This document shows positions 37,101-49,029 of a stretch of DNA of 64,000 nt, piece after piece. The notes below the pieces were generated by a model. That model did no database searches, was not told the DNA's origin, and worked only from the letters and a program-made list of their open reading frames with translations. Positions within the stretch are counted from its first letter, which is position 1, and each line of letters starts with the position of its first letter. A program made the position numbers and the translations under genes. Source of the DNA: Phascolomyces articulosus (lineage: Eukaryota; Mucoromycota; Mucoromycetes; Mucorales; Lichtheimiaceae); NCBI GenBank assembly GCA_025677815.1, contig JAIXMP010000002.1:1178001-1242000 (forward strand). Reading direction: 5' to 3'.

Positions 37101-40100
37101 TGCTCTTTTAGATGAAATTGAAACTTTGGTACGTACTCAATGATTAGAAATAAAAGAAAAAATATTATGTTAGTGGGCATACCATTTATTTCAAATTCGA
37201 TTTCTATATTTTGTTAGGCTGTGCCAGCATGGGATGGACCTGATGCTGAACGACGCAAGAATGAAATCCTTGTGGATGATAGTAGCAGCAGCAGCAATGA
37301 ATCCACAGGAGGTACCAATGTCACTCTTCCTGAAGGTATCAACAATACCAACGAAAAACAAAATCCTCAATTGGCTCGTATGTTACATCAAATACAATCC
37401 GATATTCGTGTCAAGGAAGAACTGGTATCTCATCTTGAAAAATCTGAAAACGAATACTCGTTCATGAAACGCAAATTTGATGATCGTATCTGTCAGCTTC
37501 AAGAACAATTGTTGATTTTGCAACGTGAACGTGATCAAGCCATGACACGTACACGTAATCGTATTTCAAGCAAATCTGAAATAACTGTCCAGATGAAGGA
37601 AAAACAACACTTGATTGAAATTCGACATGCTTATGAAGCCAAGATGAAGCACTTGTTATCTCAAATCCAAGAACTCAAGCGCAAGTATTCACAAACCACC
37701 ATGACTATGCAAGCCACAAGAAACCAAAATGAAACCTTGTTGCGTTCCTTGCGTGTCAATGTAGAAACCCTCAAGGTGGAAAAGAAACGCATGATTAAGC
37801 GTATGAAACAAGAAGCCGAAAGAGTACGAGAACAATCCACTTTGCAAGAACGCAAGATTCAACAATTGCAACGACTCAATGCGGAAGCTACTATGGCTCG
37901 TCGTCGTTTGGAGCGACAACATGAACAACAACGCATGACATTGAAACGACGTGATGAAGAAGTTTTGATGAATAATCAACAATTAAAACAATTGACACAA
38001 GTGTTGAAGAAGGCTGTACGTGAAGGAGGTGTGTTGGATGAACGTTTGTTGAGTAAAATGACACCTATTATTGGTGGCAGTTTTGCATTGATTGCTCGTC
38101 GTGCCAATCGTATGGGTGGGGATCGCAAGGCTATGCGAAAACGTATGAACAAGATTCCCGTCCAAGTCCGAGTCACTCGTAAAAAACAATTGTTGGACAG
38201 TGCACTCTATCAATTCATTCAAGGCAAACAAGCTGTGGTCGAAATGGAACAATTGTTGTTCAGACGTGAACGTTTGGCTGCCGAAAAACTGGAGTTGATT
38301 GATGAACGTCGACATATTTATTTGGCTGAAAAAGAGAATGCGGAAGCCACGGGCCAAGCCATGGATACGTTAGCTCTTGATTTTACTGATGAACGTATTG
38401 ATCTCATTTCAGCAGAAATTTCGTACTTGACTGCAAGAGTACGTGCTCTTCAATCTGAGGCAGCAGGAGATGCCATTGCTTCTTCAGAAGGAAGTGATAA
38501 TGGAAGTATTGCTTCCGGTGGTAGTGGTGGCCATCACCACCATCATCCACCTCAACGTGCACCTATTGAGAAACGCGTTGCCTTTGCAGATGATATTATC
38601 AATGAATCATTGACACCCCAAAGAGAAGGTGACGGCTGGGCCGACATGGATGCTTTTGAGGAACAATACAGTGTACCTCCTTCCGCAGCACCAGAAACAG
38701 CTTACGATGTTCTTTCCAAACTTATCAAGACACTTGAATTGGATGAAGCCAAAGCTATCGCAGAATCTCTTGTGGAAGATATCATGAATTTACGCATGAG
38801 CGATTCAAACCGTCAAGTGACGATCCAAAATTTGGAAAAGACAGTTCATGATTTACGTCGTACATTAATTGTGATGAAACGAGCAGCTATTACTACTACT
38901 GTTGAAAATGAACGTCGTATTCGTAAATTGGAAGAGAAAGGAATTTCCATGAATGGGCGACGAGGTAGTCGTCAACAACAGCAACAAGGAGGAGGAGGAT
39001 CTGGAGATGACGATAGTGCCATTGATGTCAAGATTGAAGAATATATCAATAGTGGTAATACTATCTTTGACAAGATTTATGAAGATGGTATTCGAGGTGT
39101 AGTAAGTACACCAGAACCACAATTGATCGATTCAAGACGATCATCGATTGCTTCCTTCGGGGGTGGTCCAGCGGCGGCAGCTGCTGCTGCAGCAGCAGCC
39201 GTAGCAGCAGCCGAGGAAGCACTTTTACCACCTCCTTCTCCTGTCACTTCACCTACTTATGTTACTGGATCTAATGGAACAAGTAGTAAACGAGGTAGTT
39301 TCAATGGTGGTGTTCGACCTCCTGTGTCATTGACTGATAAAAACAATCGTCATGCTCCAACTCGTGAAGCAACACCTTCCCCCGATCGATTTTTGAATAT
39401 GATTCAGGTAAGAAGATACTTTGATTATTTTTTAAGGTTTTTATATTTTATTGTTCATGTTTCTCATCATTGTTATTTATATAAATATAGCGTCGATTAT
39501 CTTGGCAACAACGTATGGCCAATGGATCTGAATCCCCTATTCCTTTTGTTATGGCCAATCCAAGTGAATTTGCAAGATACAGTTCTGATCGAGAATCATC
39601 CACACCCTCTCCTGTTCGCAATAACCATATCCGCCGTTCATCGATGCAATCAGATCATTCATCATCTCAACATTCTTCATCTCATACAGGTTCATTGCGT
39701 AAACGAGCTTATTCATTACAACAACCTCCTGTACCCCAAAGAAGACGTTCTTCCTTATTACAGCAACAGCAACAATTACAATTACAACAACAATATGGTA
39801 ATGGTGGTGTTAATAATAATAATAACAATGAACATTATTATTCTTATGAACCTCAATCACCTTCTGCTCAACCTATGGTGACAATGTCTTATCAACAAAG
39901 ATTCCCATCACAGCAAGGACCACCAAGACCTCCTCCTTTAGGTCCAGTAGTGAGTGCTTCTTCTATGGCCATGGAAAGAGCACATAGTGCAGGCAATGTG
40001 TTTGATCGGTTATCACAAACACCTACTCGTGCATCTCGTGCAAAGATGGCGTATCGTTATAGTAGTGGTAGTTTCGAAGAACTCAGACAACGATGGGAAG

Positions 40101-40150
40101 TAGAACGTACTTCAAGTGCTCTTAGTGGTTCTTATCAATTACCACAATAA
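34180..40150 (+). CDS. Kinesin-4 family motor protein (KIF4/KIF21-like)
   Basis: Nine exons: 34180-34199, 34337-34540, 34636-34662, 34766-34836, 34995-35449, 35668-36885, 36976-37128, 37218-39407 and 39491-40150, giving 1665 aa; phases agree. The N-terminal motor spans residues ~5-375: [10 protein letters not shown]-loop [14 protein letters not shown], switch I NTVSSRSH (~217-224), switch [10 protein letters not shown] (~252), then [20 protein letters not shown] and [11 protein letters not shown]. Long coiled coils follow, for example residues ~420-480 and most of 700-1000. The tail is low-complexity with His, Ala, Gln and Ser runs and many Arg-Ser sites. The motor features (N-terminal position, [14 protein letters not shown] loop, ARNIKNRV neck) fit kinesin-4, which carries chromosome- or microtubule-end-associated functions. 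Exon 1 is 20 nt and ends at ..GTGAG|GTAAAA, which keeps frame; splicing two codons earlier would not. Confidence 0.92.
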
Positions 40151-40278
40151 TCATCCTAATTTTGTTGGAGGTGAATTATTTATCATTTTATATATATTAG
40201 CTCATTACATATAAATTCCTTTTTTTTATATATACAAAAAAAAACAATTATCATATTCTTTTTTATTATTATTTGCTA

Positions 40279-40315
<37 letters not shown>

Positions 40316-40638
40316 CTATTCTTATTTCCTTTTTATATTGTTCCCAGTTATTTTTCTTTTTATTTTATATAAACAATTCCTCTTCTTTTCTTATTATATG
40401 TATATTCAATAATAATAAAAAAAAGCGCAGAAAGATTCTTTTTTTTTTAGCCCTGTCTCTTTATCATCCATAGTTCGAGATCCGTAGTTGGAGGCGCATA
40501 CGAAAAAATCAGATTGAATTTCCGATTGCCACGCCTACGCTGTCTTGGCGGATGCGAAACAAGTTTACAGCAGAGTTTCACGTTTACACAGCTTTTTTCT
40601 TGCTGAACACACTTTTTTTAAAAAAATAATAAGAAACC
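40151..40638. other. Intergenic: kinesin 3' flank and clathrin light chain promoter
   Basis: AT-rich, with a TTA repeat at 40280-40311 and a T-run/A-run block at 40613-40626 just before the clathrin light chain start. No gene was seen. Confidence 0.5.
40280..40311. repeat. (TTA)n microsatellite
   Basis: About ten units of TTA, 0.13 kb after the kinesin stop codon. Confidence 0.9.
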
Positions 40639-41701
40639 ATGTCTGATTTTGGCGACTTTAATTCATCCAACGATCCTACTGCTGACTTTTTGGCACGTGA
40701 ACGTGCTGCTCTTGGTGAAGATGCCGACCTTTTCTCATCGGGAGATGTACCAGCAAGCATTGCTGCTGATACAACTGGTTTACCAACTGATTTGATGACA
40801 TCTCCTCCATCTGAATTACCAGCAGCAGCAAGTTCACCCGCTCCCGGCTCTAATCCATTATCACCTCCTTCAGCAGGAACAGGTACTGGTGATTATTCAG
40901 CATTTGAATCGGATTTCCCAAAAGCTGAAGAACTTGAAACTTCTCAGGTAATTATATTAATATATAATTTGAACCCAAAATAGATATGCAAATAGAATAG
41001 GATGGCATGTATAGTATCTCTATCGATATGGGACATCTAATATGAAAAAATTCAAACCGCTTTATACATTTGACTCGATATGAATAGGCTTTCCATAAGG
41101 CCATGTTACCAGATGAAGAACCCGAAGTTGTTAGGTAAATATATATATATATTCTAAGGACAGGATAGGGAATGCATGTATTGAGAGAGTAAAAATAAAA
41201 AGATGATGAATATAAAAATGGATGGGGAAATATTAAATATTGGAACGTGTATATTTATTTTTCTTTCTTTCTATTTAGACAATGGCGCGAAAAGCAAAAG
41301 GAATTAATTGCTCAACGTGATGATGAAGCTGAGAATAAGAAACAAGAAACAATCCAACGTGCTCGTGAAGAGATTGACAAGTTTTATGAAGATTATAATG
41401 AAAAGAAACAACGAACGATTGAAGAAAACAGGTAATAAATTTTACTGATAATAAATGAGGGGATAGAAGAGATTAATGCATAATGTTATCTTTATCCTAT
41501 TTTTTTAGAGAACGCGAAGAAAATTACTTGAAGGACCGTGAAGATGCTTCTTCGGCTAATATTTGGGAACGTGTTGTTCGTGAATTTGAGGTTACGAACG
41601 CAAAGTCAACTCATCATACACGCGATGTTAGCAGAATGAAACAACTTATGTTGGATTTGAGAAAGGATCCCAAGGCACCTGGAACTATTGTTGAAGCTTA
41701 A
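40639..41701 (+). CDS. CLC1: Clathrin light chain
   Basis: Four exons: 40639-40947, 41088-41134, 41279-41431 and 41509-41701, giving 233 aa, the usual size. The N-terminal part is acidic and Pro/Ser-rich with DPTADFLARERAALGEDADL, the conserved light-chain opening. The central and C-terminal part is a long charged coiled coil: VVRQWREKQKELIAQRDDEA, AREEIDKFYEDYNEKK, REREENYLKDRED, then WERVVREFE and the end MKQLMLDLRKDPKAPG, all family marks. It binds the clathrin heavy chain hub and regulates coat assembly at the plasma membrane, TGN and endosomes. Two introns lie in the middle of Arg codons (AG|A and AG|A). Confidence 0.96.
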
Positions 41702-42621
41702 AAAAATGTACGATGCCAATCATGACAACGACGACGATCCTCTCTTCCAAACTAACAGCAAATTCCCCTTGTTCCCCCAAAAAGAGAATTTTTTCTTTCT
41801 CTTTTTGTCTTTAAAGATCCCCCTGAAATTCTTTTTAACACACCACATATTATCAATATCACTCTATTAAAAAAACGCCTACCCTTTCTCACTCTTCTTC
41901 TTACTCTCACCCTCACAATACATATACATTGACAATGAAATACTGATGATTGATGCCTTTTGTTATTGTTAATACATAATTGACATATACTAATAATCAT
42001 TCAAATATAAAACTATTCTTTTTTTTATGCGTTATTAATAAGAGAGGCTGATGACATAATATGCATGAACTGAGTGTTTATTAAGTATATATATCATTAT
42101 TATTATTCCGATGCTTGTTGTCCACATTATTATGATGATTTGATTATTTTGTAACAGTGATGACATATTTTATAACGTGTTATTTATTATTATTATTTTT
42201 TCATTTATCCAAAACGCGAAAATAAAAAATATCAATGATAGAAAAGAAGAAAGCCACCAGAAAAATAGAAAGAAAAAACGTATCACAAAAAAAAAGTTCC
42301 CTTCTCACACATAAAACATACACAAAAACAACGACTTAATACAAATTTACTACTAACACTAATCACTTGCTATAGTTGCATATTTTTACCTGATTTCCCT
42401 CACACCTAAGGTTTCCCCTTTTCTTTCTCTATACCTCTTTTTTTTATTTCTCCCTTATTTTATATTCTTTATTCTTTTACTGTTATCAAATAATAATAAT
42501 ATATCTATCAAAAAGTATTACTCTTACATAAATTATATCAACTTCTTTATTTTTACTTTCTTTCTTCCCGATCTTTTTCTATTTTTTTTTTAATCCGAAT
42601 TCTCACTGGAAGAAAACGAGA
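41702..42621. other. Intergenic
   Basis: 0.9 kb with pyrimidine-rich runs at 41800-41900 (3' flank of clathrin light chain) and long T- and A-runs before the methyltransferase start. No gene was seen. Confidence 0.5.
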
Positions 42622-44386
42622 ATGTCACTGAAAACAATATCCCCTTTAATCGTCATGGATCCCATGCAAAAAAGGTCCTTCAAGATTCAAATGGTTGAAG
42701 ACGATACCGAAACAGACGAAAATGATTTTTACCAAAGTTTACATCGTCATTCGATCTTACATCGTTTGGTATTATCACGACCACTTCCTCGTTGTTTATC
42801 ACTGGATACATGGTATCGAATTGATTTAGAAGTCGTGAACGAATTGGGTTTACCTTTAAAAGGAGAACGAAACGCGAGTTGTTGTATCCATTTAATGTGT
42901 GAGCTTTACGTGGTAGATACAGATCGTGGTGGATTAGTACGCGCTCCCACATCTTTAAATCTTTCTTATCGACCTTTACAAATAGATGGTTGGGATGATA
43001 GTAATGCATTGGCAACAACAACAACAGCAGATGAACCAGGTTTTCATCAAAGCGGTCAAGGTGGAATTGAAATCAAAGTTAGCCTGGCAAGTCAACAAGA
43101 TGCGCGCTGCATGATGCAGTATACGACAAAAGCAAAATATTTGATCCGCATCGCTTCAAAAAGTGATTCGTATCAGACCGTGGATGTATTTCCATTGACA
43201 CTGGGTCCTTTGGAATTTAAAAAAAATCGTCCATATCAACAGCAACAACAACGACAACAACAGAATCATTATCGTCAACGTAGTCATCATCATCATCATC
43301 AACAACAACAACAACAACAACAACAGTTTAAATCGTTCATGCCAAAATCAATAACACCTTCAGTGGATACCATCGGTTGGAACACGGGAGGTGATGCAAA
43401 TGTTTTGCGGAGTGAAACAACCTATCGACTTTATAGCCATGGTAGTTTACTTGAATTCGGATCAGGATCTAAGGTGGAAAAAGCAGCATTATTAGGTCGT
43501 TATTTTGTTGTTAAAGAAGTATGGAAGATGGGAACGCCAGGAAAGATTTGGGATTCTGCTTTGGTACTCTCAGACATGTTTGCCAAAAAGATTATGCAGG
43601 AACGAACTTGCCTGGATGGTAAGCATATCGTCGATCTTAGTGCCGGGTAAATATTTAACTTCTTAATTTTCATTGCTATTGCTGGATCGGAAGCTTTTTA
43701 TTCATATATTCATTTTTTTAATATAACTTATCTATAGTACTGGATGCATCGGGTTATTACTTGGTACATTATTACGACGTTTACGGCCTCAACATACTTG
43801 CCAATTGACGTTAACCGATCTCCCCGAGGCATTGGATTTGATACGAGAAAATCATCGATTAAATGTTGGTCATGAACCTGATCCACATATCCATATTGAA
43901 AAGTTATGTTGGGGTATTACGCGCGATGCTAAACAGTTGATAAAAAAGGGTGGTGGAGGACCTGATTTGATTTTAGCCAGTGATGTTCTTTACGATCCAA
44001 AGTGTTTTTCCGCGTTAGTGGATACATTGAAAGCTTTATGCGTTCCTGGAAAAACCGTCATTTATTTGGGTTACAAACGTCGTGGTTTGAAACAAGAGGA
44101 AGAAAAACTGTTTTTTGATTTGGTCAATGCCAATTTTGATATTACTACAGTGGGAACAAGTCATGATCATTCACTGAATCATAATGGTCATCATTACGAC
44201 CAAGGCAACGAAGAAGAATATCAACAGCCCATTGGATGGGAAAAAGATCATGGGTTTATGAAAAGAAATCATTTGACAATGGATGGTCGAGGTTGGCTAG
44301 GCCCAGCAGGAACTGATTCGGATATTTTTGATGAAGCAAGACAAGAAGGCAAAGTCATCATTTATCGACTTGTTAAATCTGTTTGA
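42622..44386 (+). CDS. METTL21-type lysine methyltransferase (Methyltransf_16) with extra N-terminal region
   Basis: Two exons: 42622-43646 and 43738-44386, giving 557 aa. The C-terminal ~250 residues are a seven-beta-strand SAM methyltransferase: DGKHIVDLSAGTGCIGLLLG (motif I), TLTDLPEALDLIRENHRLN, the catalytic-type motif DLILASDVLYDP, and VIYLGYKRR. This matches the family of METTL21/VCPKMT/EEF2KMT, which methylate lysines of chaperones and translation factors; the substrate cannot be told. The N-terminal ~210 residues are conserved-looking (WYRIDLEVVNELGLPLKGER, CCIHLMCELYVVDTDRGGLV, KYLIRIASKSDS, VFPLTLGPLEF), seem beta-rich, and are not part of the usual fold. A Gln/His-rich linker (residues ~206-236) joins the two. 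The intron splits motif I in its Gly codon. Confidence 0.82.
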
Positions 44387-44838
44387 GTTTGATGGAATGA
44401 TAATTATGATAGTTTGTCTTTTTCTAGCTGTTACATTTCTTCTCTCTTCATTTTTTTTTCCTTTTTTCATATTCCCTAAAACACCTCATTTGAAGCATAT
44501 TTCCCCTGATAACAAATTCCATGATTATCTTGCTATTTTTTTTTGTTACCCCTTGTTTCCCCTCTCTCCTTTCTTTAATATTCCCCTCTTTGATTTTACG
44601 AATCCAATTGGTCATTTTTTTCTATTTTTATTATTTGTTATATGAAAATAACTAAAAACGAAAAAAAAAACATTATTAGCAAAAGATAATAAATTGGTAT
44701 GAAAACAAGTAGTTCTTTCTTCCTCCCCTCATAAACATAATGAATTGCAGTATTTTATAAGATTGTTATATATCATGATAAGCATCAGAAATAATAAACC
44801 ATTTATCATTTTTATTGACTAATTATAAGGGAGGTGTA

Positions 44839-44878
<40 letters not shown>

Positions 44879-45088
44879 ATATATACAATTTATATGCAGT
44901 GATTTATCAAGAGATAACATAGAATCGGTATATACATATAACTATACATATATACTAACTAGTGAACGCTAATTATATCTGACAAGTTACATTTTTTTCT
45001 TTACGTGTAGATCAATCTACACACAGGATGCATTATTCTTTTAAGCGTGACACCATATTGGGTAACTTATTTTGTTTAGTTACTGAAA
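44387..45088. other. Intergenic between convergent genes
   Basis: Pyrimidine-rich 3' flank (44430-44640), then AT-rich DNA with a TA/TG microsatellite. No gene was seen. Confidence 0.5.
44839..44884. repeat. (AT)n-(GT)n compound microsatellite
   Basis: About 13 AT units run into about 7 GT units and back into TA. Confidence 0.9.
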
Positions 45089-47175
45089 TTAAACGTTGCC
45101 AAATCGCTGTAATGCACCAGTCACCCATTGTTTCAGTGAACTTATTGTTCCTTGTTGTTGATGAGTAGATTCTTGAATAGCATTGCTACTACTACCACAA
45201 TGATTATCACTATTATCCACTGCGTCTATAAACATTTCTTCATCATCCAAACCAGCATTGCTATTACCTGTACCAACATAATCATCACGACCACTTGAAT
45301 TTATACCACTACTGTTACTACCATACTGATCAGCATCCTTCCCCTCATTCCCAATAACATTGTCACCAACAGCATTAAACACTCGAGGAGGCATCTTCGA
45401 AGATGTTCCTACAGCATTTCCTCTTCCATCAACAACATGGAAACCATGTTGTTGTTGTACTCGATACTGTTGTTCCTGCTGAGGGAGACAATGTCCAAGC
45501 CTATTCATCAGTTTACGTGCGATTTCACCATCAACAGGTCTCATATGACTATCACTAACTATGTTAGAATACTCTGCCATAATAGAAGAGGATGATGACC
45601 AGGATGCTACTGGTAGAGGCTGTTGTGGTTCAAGTGACTGAGTATGTACAAGGCGTGGATCACGAGTCATTACTGCTCGAGCATTGGATGATGTTTGTGA
45701 AGGTCCAGTAATGGATTGAGCTACCTGGTGTTGTTGCTGTTGATGTGGAGAACATTGAACTTGATTTCTTTGCAATACAGGAGGAGTTATAGAGGTAGAA
45801 GGAATATGGAATGGTGAAGAGGAGGACGCTGATTGATTTTTTTGATACCATAGTTGTTGTTGAAGCATCCGATTATATTCTGATTTTGTCACCATTACCG
45901 TTTCTTCCCTTTCTTCTACTTCCCGTGTCTCCTTTCTTTCATTTCCAGTCGCATATCCTGACATGAGAGGACCATGTTGGTTTGCTGCCAACTTTCGTTT
46001 ATTGTATTCCCCCACTCTATAATTATATTGTTTTATTTTTTCTGTTAGGATGAGCAAAAAAATAAGATACGTAAATATTTATTAATCCATGAATGAAAAT
46101 GGCTTACCTTGCTGTTTTTTCTTTATTTGCCAATTTGTTTGCAGCAGCAAAAACTTTCTTGTAATTTCGGTTCGTTGTATCCAACTTTTTTTTTTTGCGG
46201 ACCAAAAAGAAAAAAAAAAGGTTTACGGGTCAGTATATACCCAATGCCCCATCTCTCTTGTGTCTCTCTCTCTTTCCCCCTCTTAGTAACATCATTTTGT
46301 TATTTACCATTTTCGAGTTGACGAGAAGATTTTTACTTCGAATAATTTCTTTGATACTATGTTTTAAAGGAACGATGATATCTGCATATTTCTTATTTAC
46401 TTTGTCAGCAGGTAAATCATTCAGGACTATAAAACGTACGTTATTGTTAGAATATATATATCCTATGGATTTCTCCTCTTCTTCCCCTTTTCAAGAAAAA
46501 AATATTGTTACAGTTGAATAAGACTTGATGTCTGGTGACAATCGTAATTTGTTCTCCATCAGCACATTGCTCCAGTATATTTTTTGCACCCTAAACATAA
46601 GGTTTTTTTTAAAATATCAAAGCAAATACATAAGAATGTTTGAAATGTCATATATAAACAATGAGATAGTCATTTATAATGAAGCATTTTTTGACTTACT
46701 ATCAAATCGAAATTATGGGTCCCGGCCAGAGGACCTTCATGGCTTCCTTGAACAGATTTTGCATTACAAGTATATGGGACTGCGCCATACGCACCAATAT
46801 GAGTGCCATCCTTACGCACACTATCAGTAGCAATGGCAAGCATCATGATGACATTGCCATCCTGAATCTATTATTTATTATAAATATTAGTAATATAGTT
46901 ATATAAATTGTAAAGAAAAAGATATCAATAATCCCTCGTATTCTTTTATTTATGATATTCTTATATATATATTTGGTCACCAATGGACAATGGGTATAAA
47001 CAAAACTTACGTGGTATCTTTGATAAATTTCTTCAAATTTTGTCTTGCGTTTCTCCTTTCGTGCAACTCGTCGTTCTTGTGGCGTTAAGTTCAAATCATT
47101 GGCAGGATTATACTGAAGATTAAGATTAGCTGTGCGTGCTTTTCTGTTTCCTTCTGCTTTTTTTGTTCGTGCCAT
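45089..47175 (-). CDS. Protein with one degenerate RNase H-like module (paralog of the 28.4-32.7 kb gene)
   Basis: Six exons on the minus strand: 47175-47011, 46861-46700, 46590-46512, 46426-46308, 46184-46108 and 46016-45089, giving 509 aa. The basic N-terminus (MARTKKAEGNRKARTANLNL) is followed at residues ~56-200 by one module aligned with the triple-module protein: MMLAIATDSV, GAYGAVPYT, GSHEGPLAG, a helix with GAKNILEQCADG, strand ITIVTRHQ, then FLND, a helix LKHSIKEIIRSKN and NYKKVFAAANKLANKE. Exon sizes 162, 79, 119 and 77 nt parallel those of the other modules. The tail (~300 residues) is Gln/Ser/Asn-rich and ends with a small hydrophobic segment (LKQWVTGALQRFG). The catalytic Glu and second Asp of RNase HI appear absent (Phe and His). 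Function unknown; the start is the ATG at 47175. Confidence 0.68.
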
Positions 47176-48831
47176 TTTGGACAAGATTTGCAAAAGAGAG
47201 AGTGTTAAAAAAATTAGAGAGAGAAACGGGGTTTCGGCTTTTAAAAAGGCGTGTTAAAGTCCTTGGCGCCAATCATATTTAAAGTTAACAATGGCCATTC
47301 TTGGCCAATAAAATGTTGAATTATCTAAAAATGTTCCCCATCCTTCTGTTCAGATATCTATAAAGGATAATTACGACAAGACATACGGTTTATCTCAAAT
47401 GTGCAATAAAGCTAATAAAACTAAGCTATGGCAGAGGATAATAATGTTTTTTAAAAAGACATAAGATTACATTCGTAATAATATGCTACCTAATAGTTTC
47501 TTCCTGATTAAAACCGTTAAAAGACATGTTTATATCATTGTGGTTTACCAATATAGTAATACATGTAACATAATCGAAACTTGTTCTCAACTGACTACGT
47601 TAATTTATATATTGAGTTGATGACTTTGATTTAGGTGTATCAACAATCGACGTATGCCTATTGCTCTCTCCCTTTTCTCATATTATGCTTTCGAATCATT
47701 CGTAGTATATTTATATATAATAAAATGCAGCCAAATGAATCTCTTATGCTCCGTCTCTCATATTATTATATTTATTCTCTTACGTATCATCATCATAAAA
47801 AAATAATATTGATATATATAATAGTTTTACTATATTGGCATCATCAGTCATTCCTTTCCATGTTGAACGACAATAATCACTGGTTTTTAATAATATGCTG
47901 TTTGTGGCGAGAATATCGACAAATCAATCATAATATAAAATATCACAAGAGAAGATTCTTTGGCCCTCCCGATAGCTCTACTTTGGTAAGTTATGAAAGT
48001 ATTACAATAGAAAGTGGAATATTCTAATGGTTGTGAAGAAAGTTATACTTTTCTAATAAGCGAAAAATATATTACGATAAAGGAAGTGTCCATGGGCTTT
48101 GCCCTAAATCGAGCATGCCTGCTTCGGGGGGATGCGTTTGCTGGCGCAGTCACCGTCTCGATTAGTAAGTTTTATTTTTCACATTTTGAATTGAATAAAA
48201 AGTAGGAATACGAGGTGTCTTATCATTTAACACAACTGATATTCATCTGTTTATCTTTAGTCGCGTCGTGCTGACGTAGGTGTCTCACGCAAGTGAGGTA
48301 CTCATAAATAACGTGATATTGTAATCCGAAAACAACAGAAAAACTATGAACATTCAAGCTTTTTATTCAATTATTAATATATGTTTTTTATATGACTCTT
48401 GTGTTTTTCCGCCATGTACATACCTTCGAGGAATCAATATGGTTTTACAGATAAAGAGCAACATATAATTTTATTATCATTTTTTTATCTCAACTTTCCG
48501 CCCTAAGACATTTATCTAGAGTTGTACGTACATATCTTAGTACCAAAACACTCCTTAAATATAGATTTTTATAAAATGTAACGAGGGATATACATACGTA
48601 TATTTTTTTACTATTGCAGTTTTTTAACAAAAGCAAAAAAAAATGCAATGGCAACCATAATTTGCGCTACTTGCTTTTTTCTTTGTTCTATTGTTTCTGT
48701 TGTTATTTTTTATTTTTAGAAGAATAATCTAGCTATAACATCATAATGTATATACAAAAGTGTTGATAGATGTTGCTAGTTGCCTCTATAACTTATTCCT
48801 CAGCACTATATTAGCAGGTCCTTTTCTTCGG
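47176..48831. other. Gene-poor island with a small coding-like patch
   Basis: Mostly AT-rich. At 47950-48270 the composition is less AT-rich and splice-like signals occur: FFGPPDSSTL followed by GTAAGT at 47985, then a segment around 48090-48164 (GFALNRACLLRGDAFAGAVT) followed by GTAAG. No complete gene could be built, so this may be a decayed gene. Confidence 0.3.
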
Positions 48832-49029
48832 TTAAGGGTAGTTACCCACATCGACACAATAATGTTTATTGGTAATACACTTTTGACCAGGGGGACAATC
48901 AGAATTATAGTCGCAAGAAGAAATTGATCGAGGTTCCATGAGATTATGTTGAGAATAAGCTCTGCTGAACATGGTGGTGGCAGTGATGGCCACAGACAAC
49001 AAAAATGTTTGAAAAGAGACTTGAACCAT
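48832..49029 (-). CDS. Small secreted cysteine-rich protein
   Basis: 65 aa, single exon, start ATG at 49029. Residues 1-26 form a signal peptide (MVQVSFQTFLLSVAITATTM then FSRAYSQ). The mature ~39 residues hold four cysteines in C-x5-C-x5-C-x6-C (core DCPPGQKC), the same spacing as the copy at 9.7 kb (DCPIGQIC). The upstream element GAATTGAATTAGTA before the ATG resembles those of the sister genes. Family unknown outside this window. Signal peptide, small size and paired cysteines point to an extracellular peptide; its target is not known. Confidence 0.65.
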   Translation of the reverse strand: MVQVSFQTFLLSVAITATTMFSRAYSQHNLMEPRSISSCDYNSDCPPGQKCITNKHYCVDVGNYP

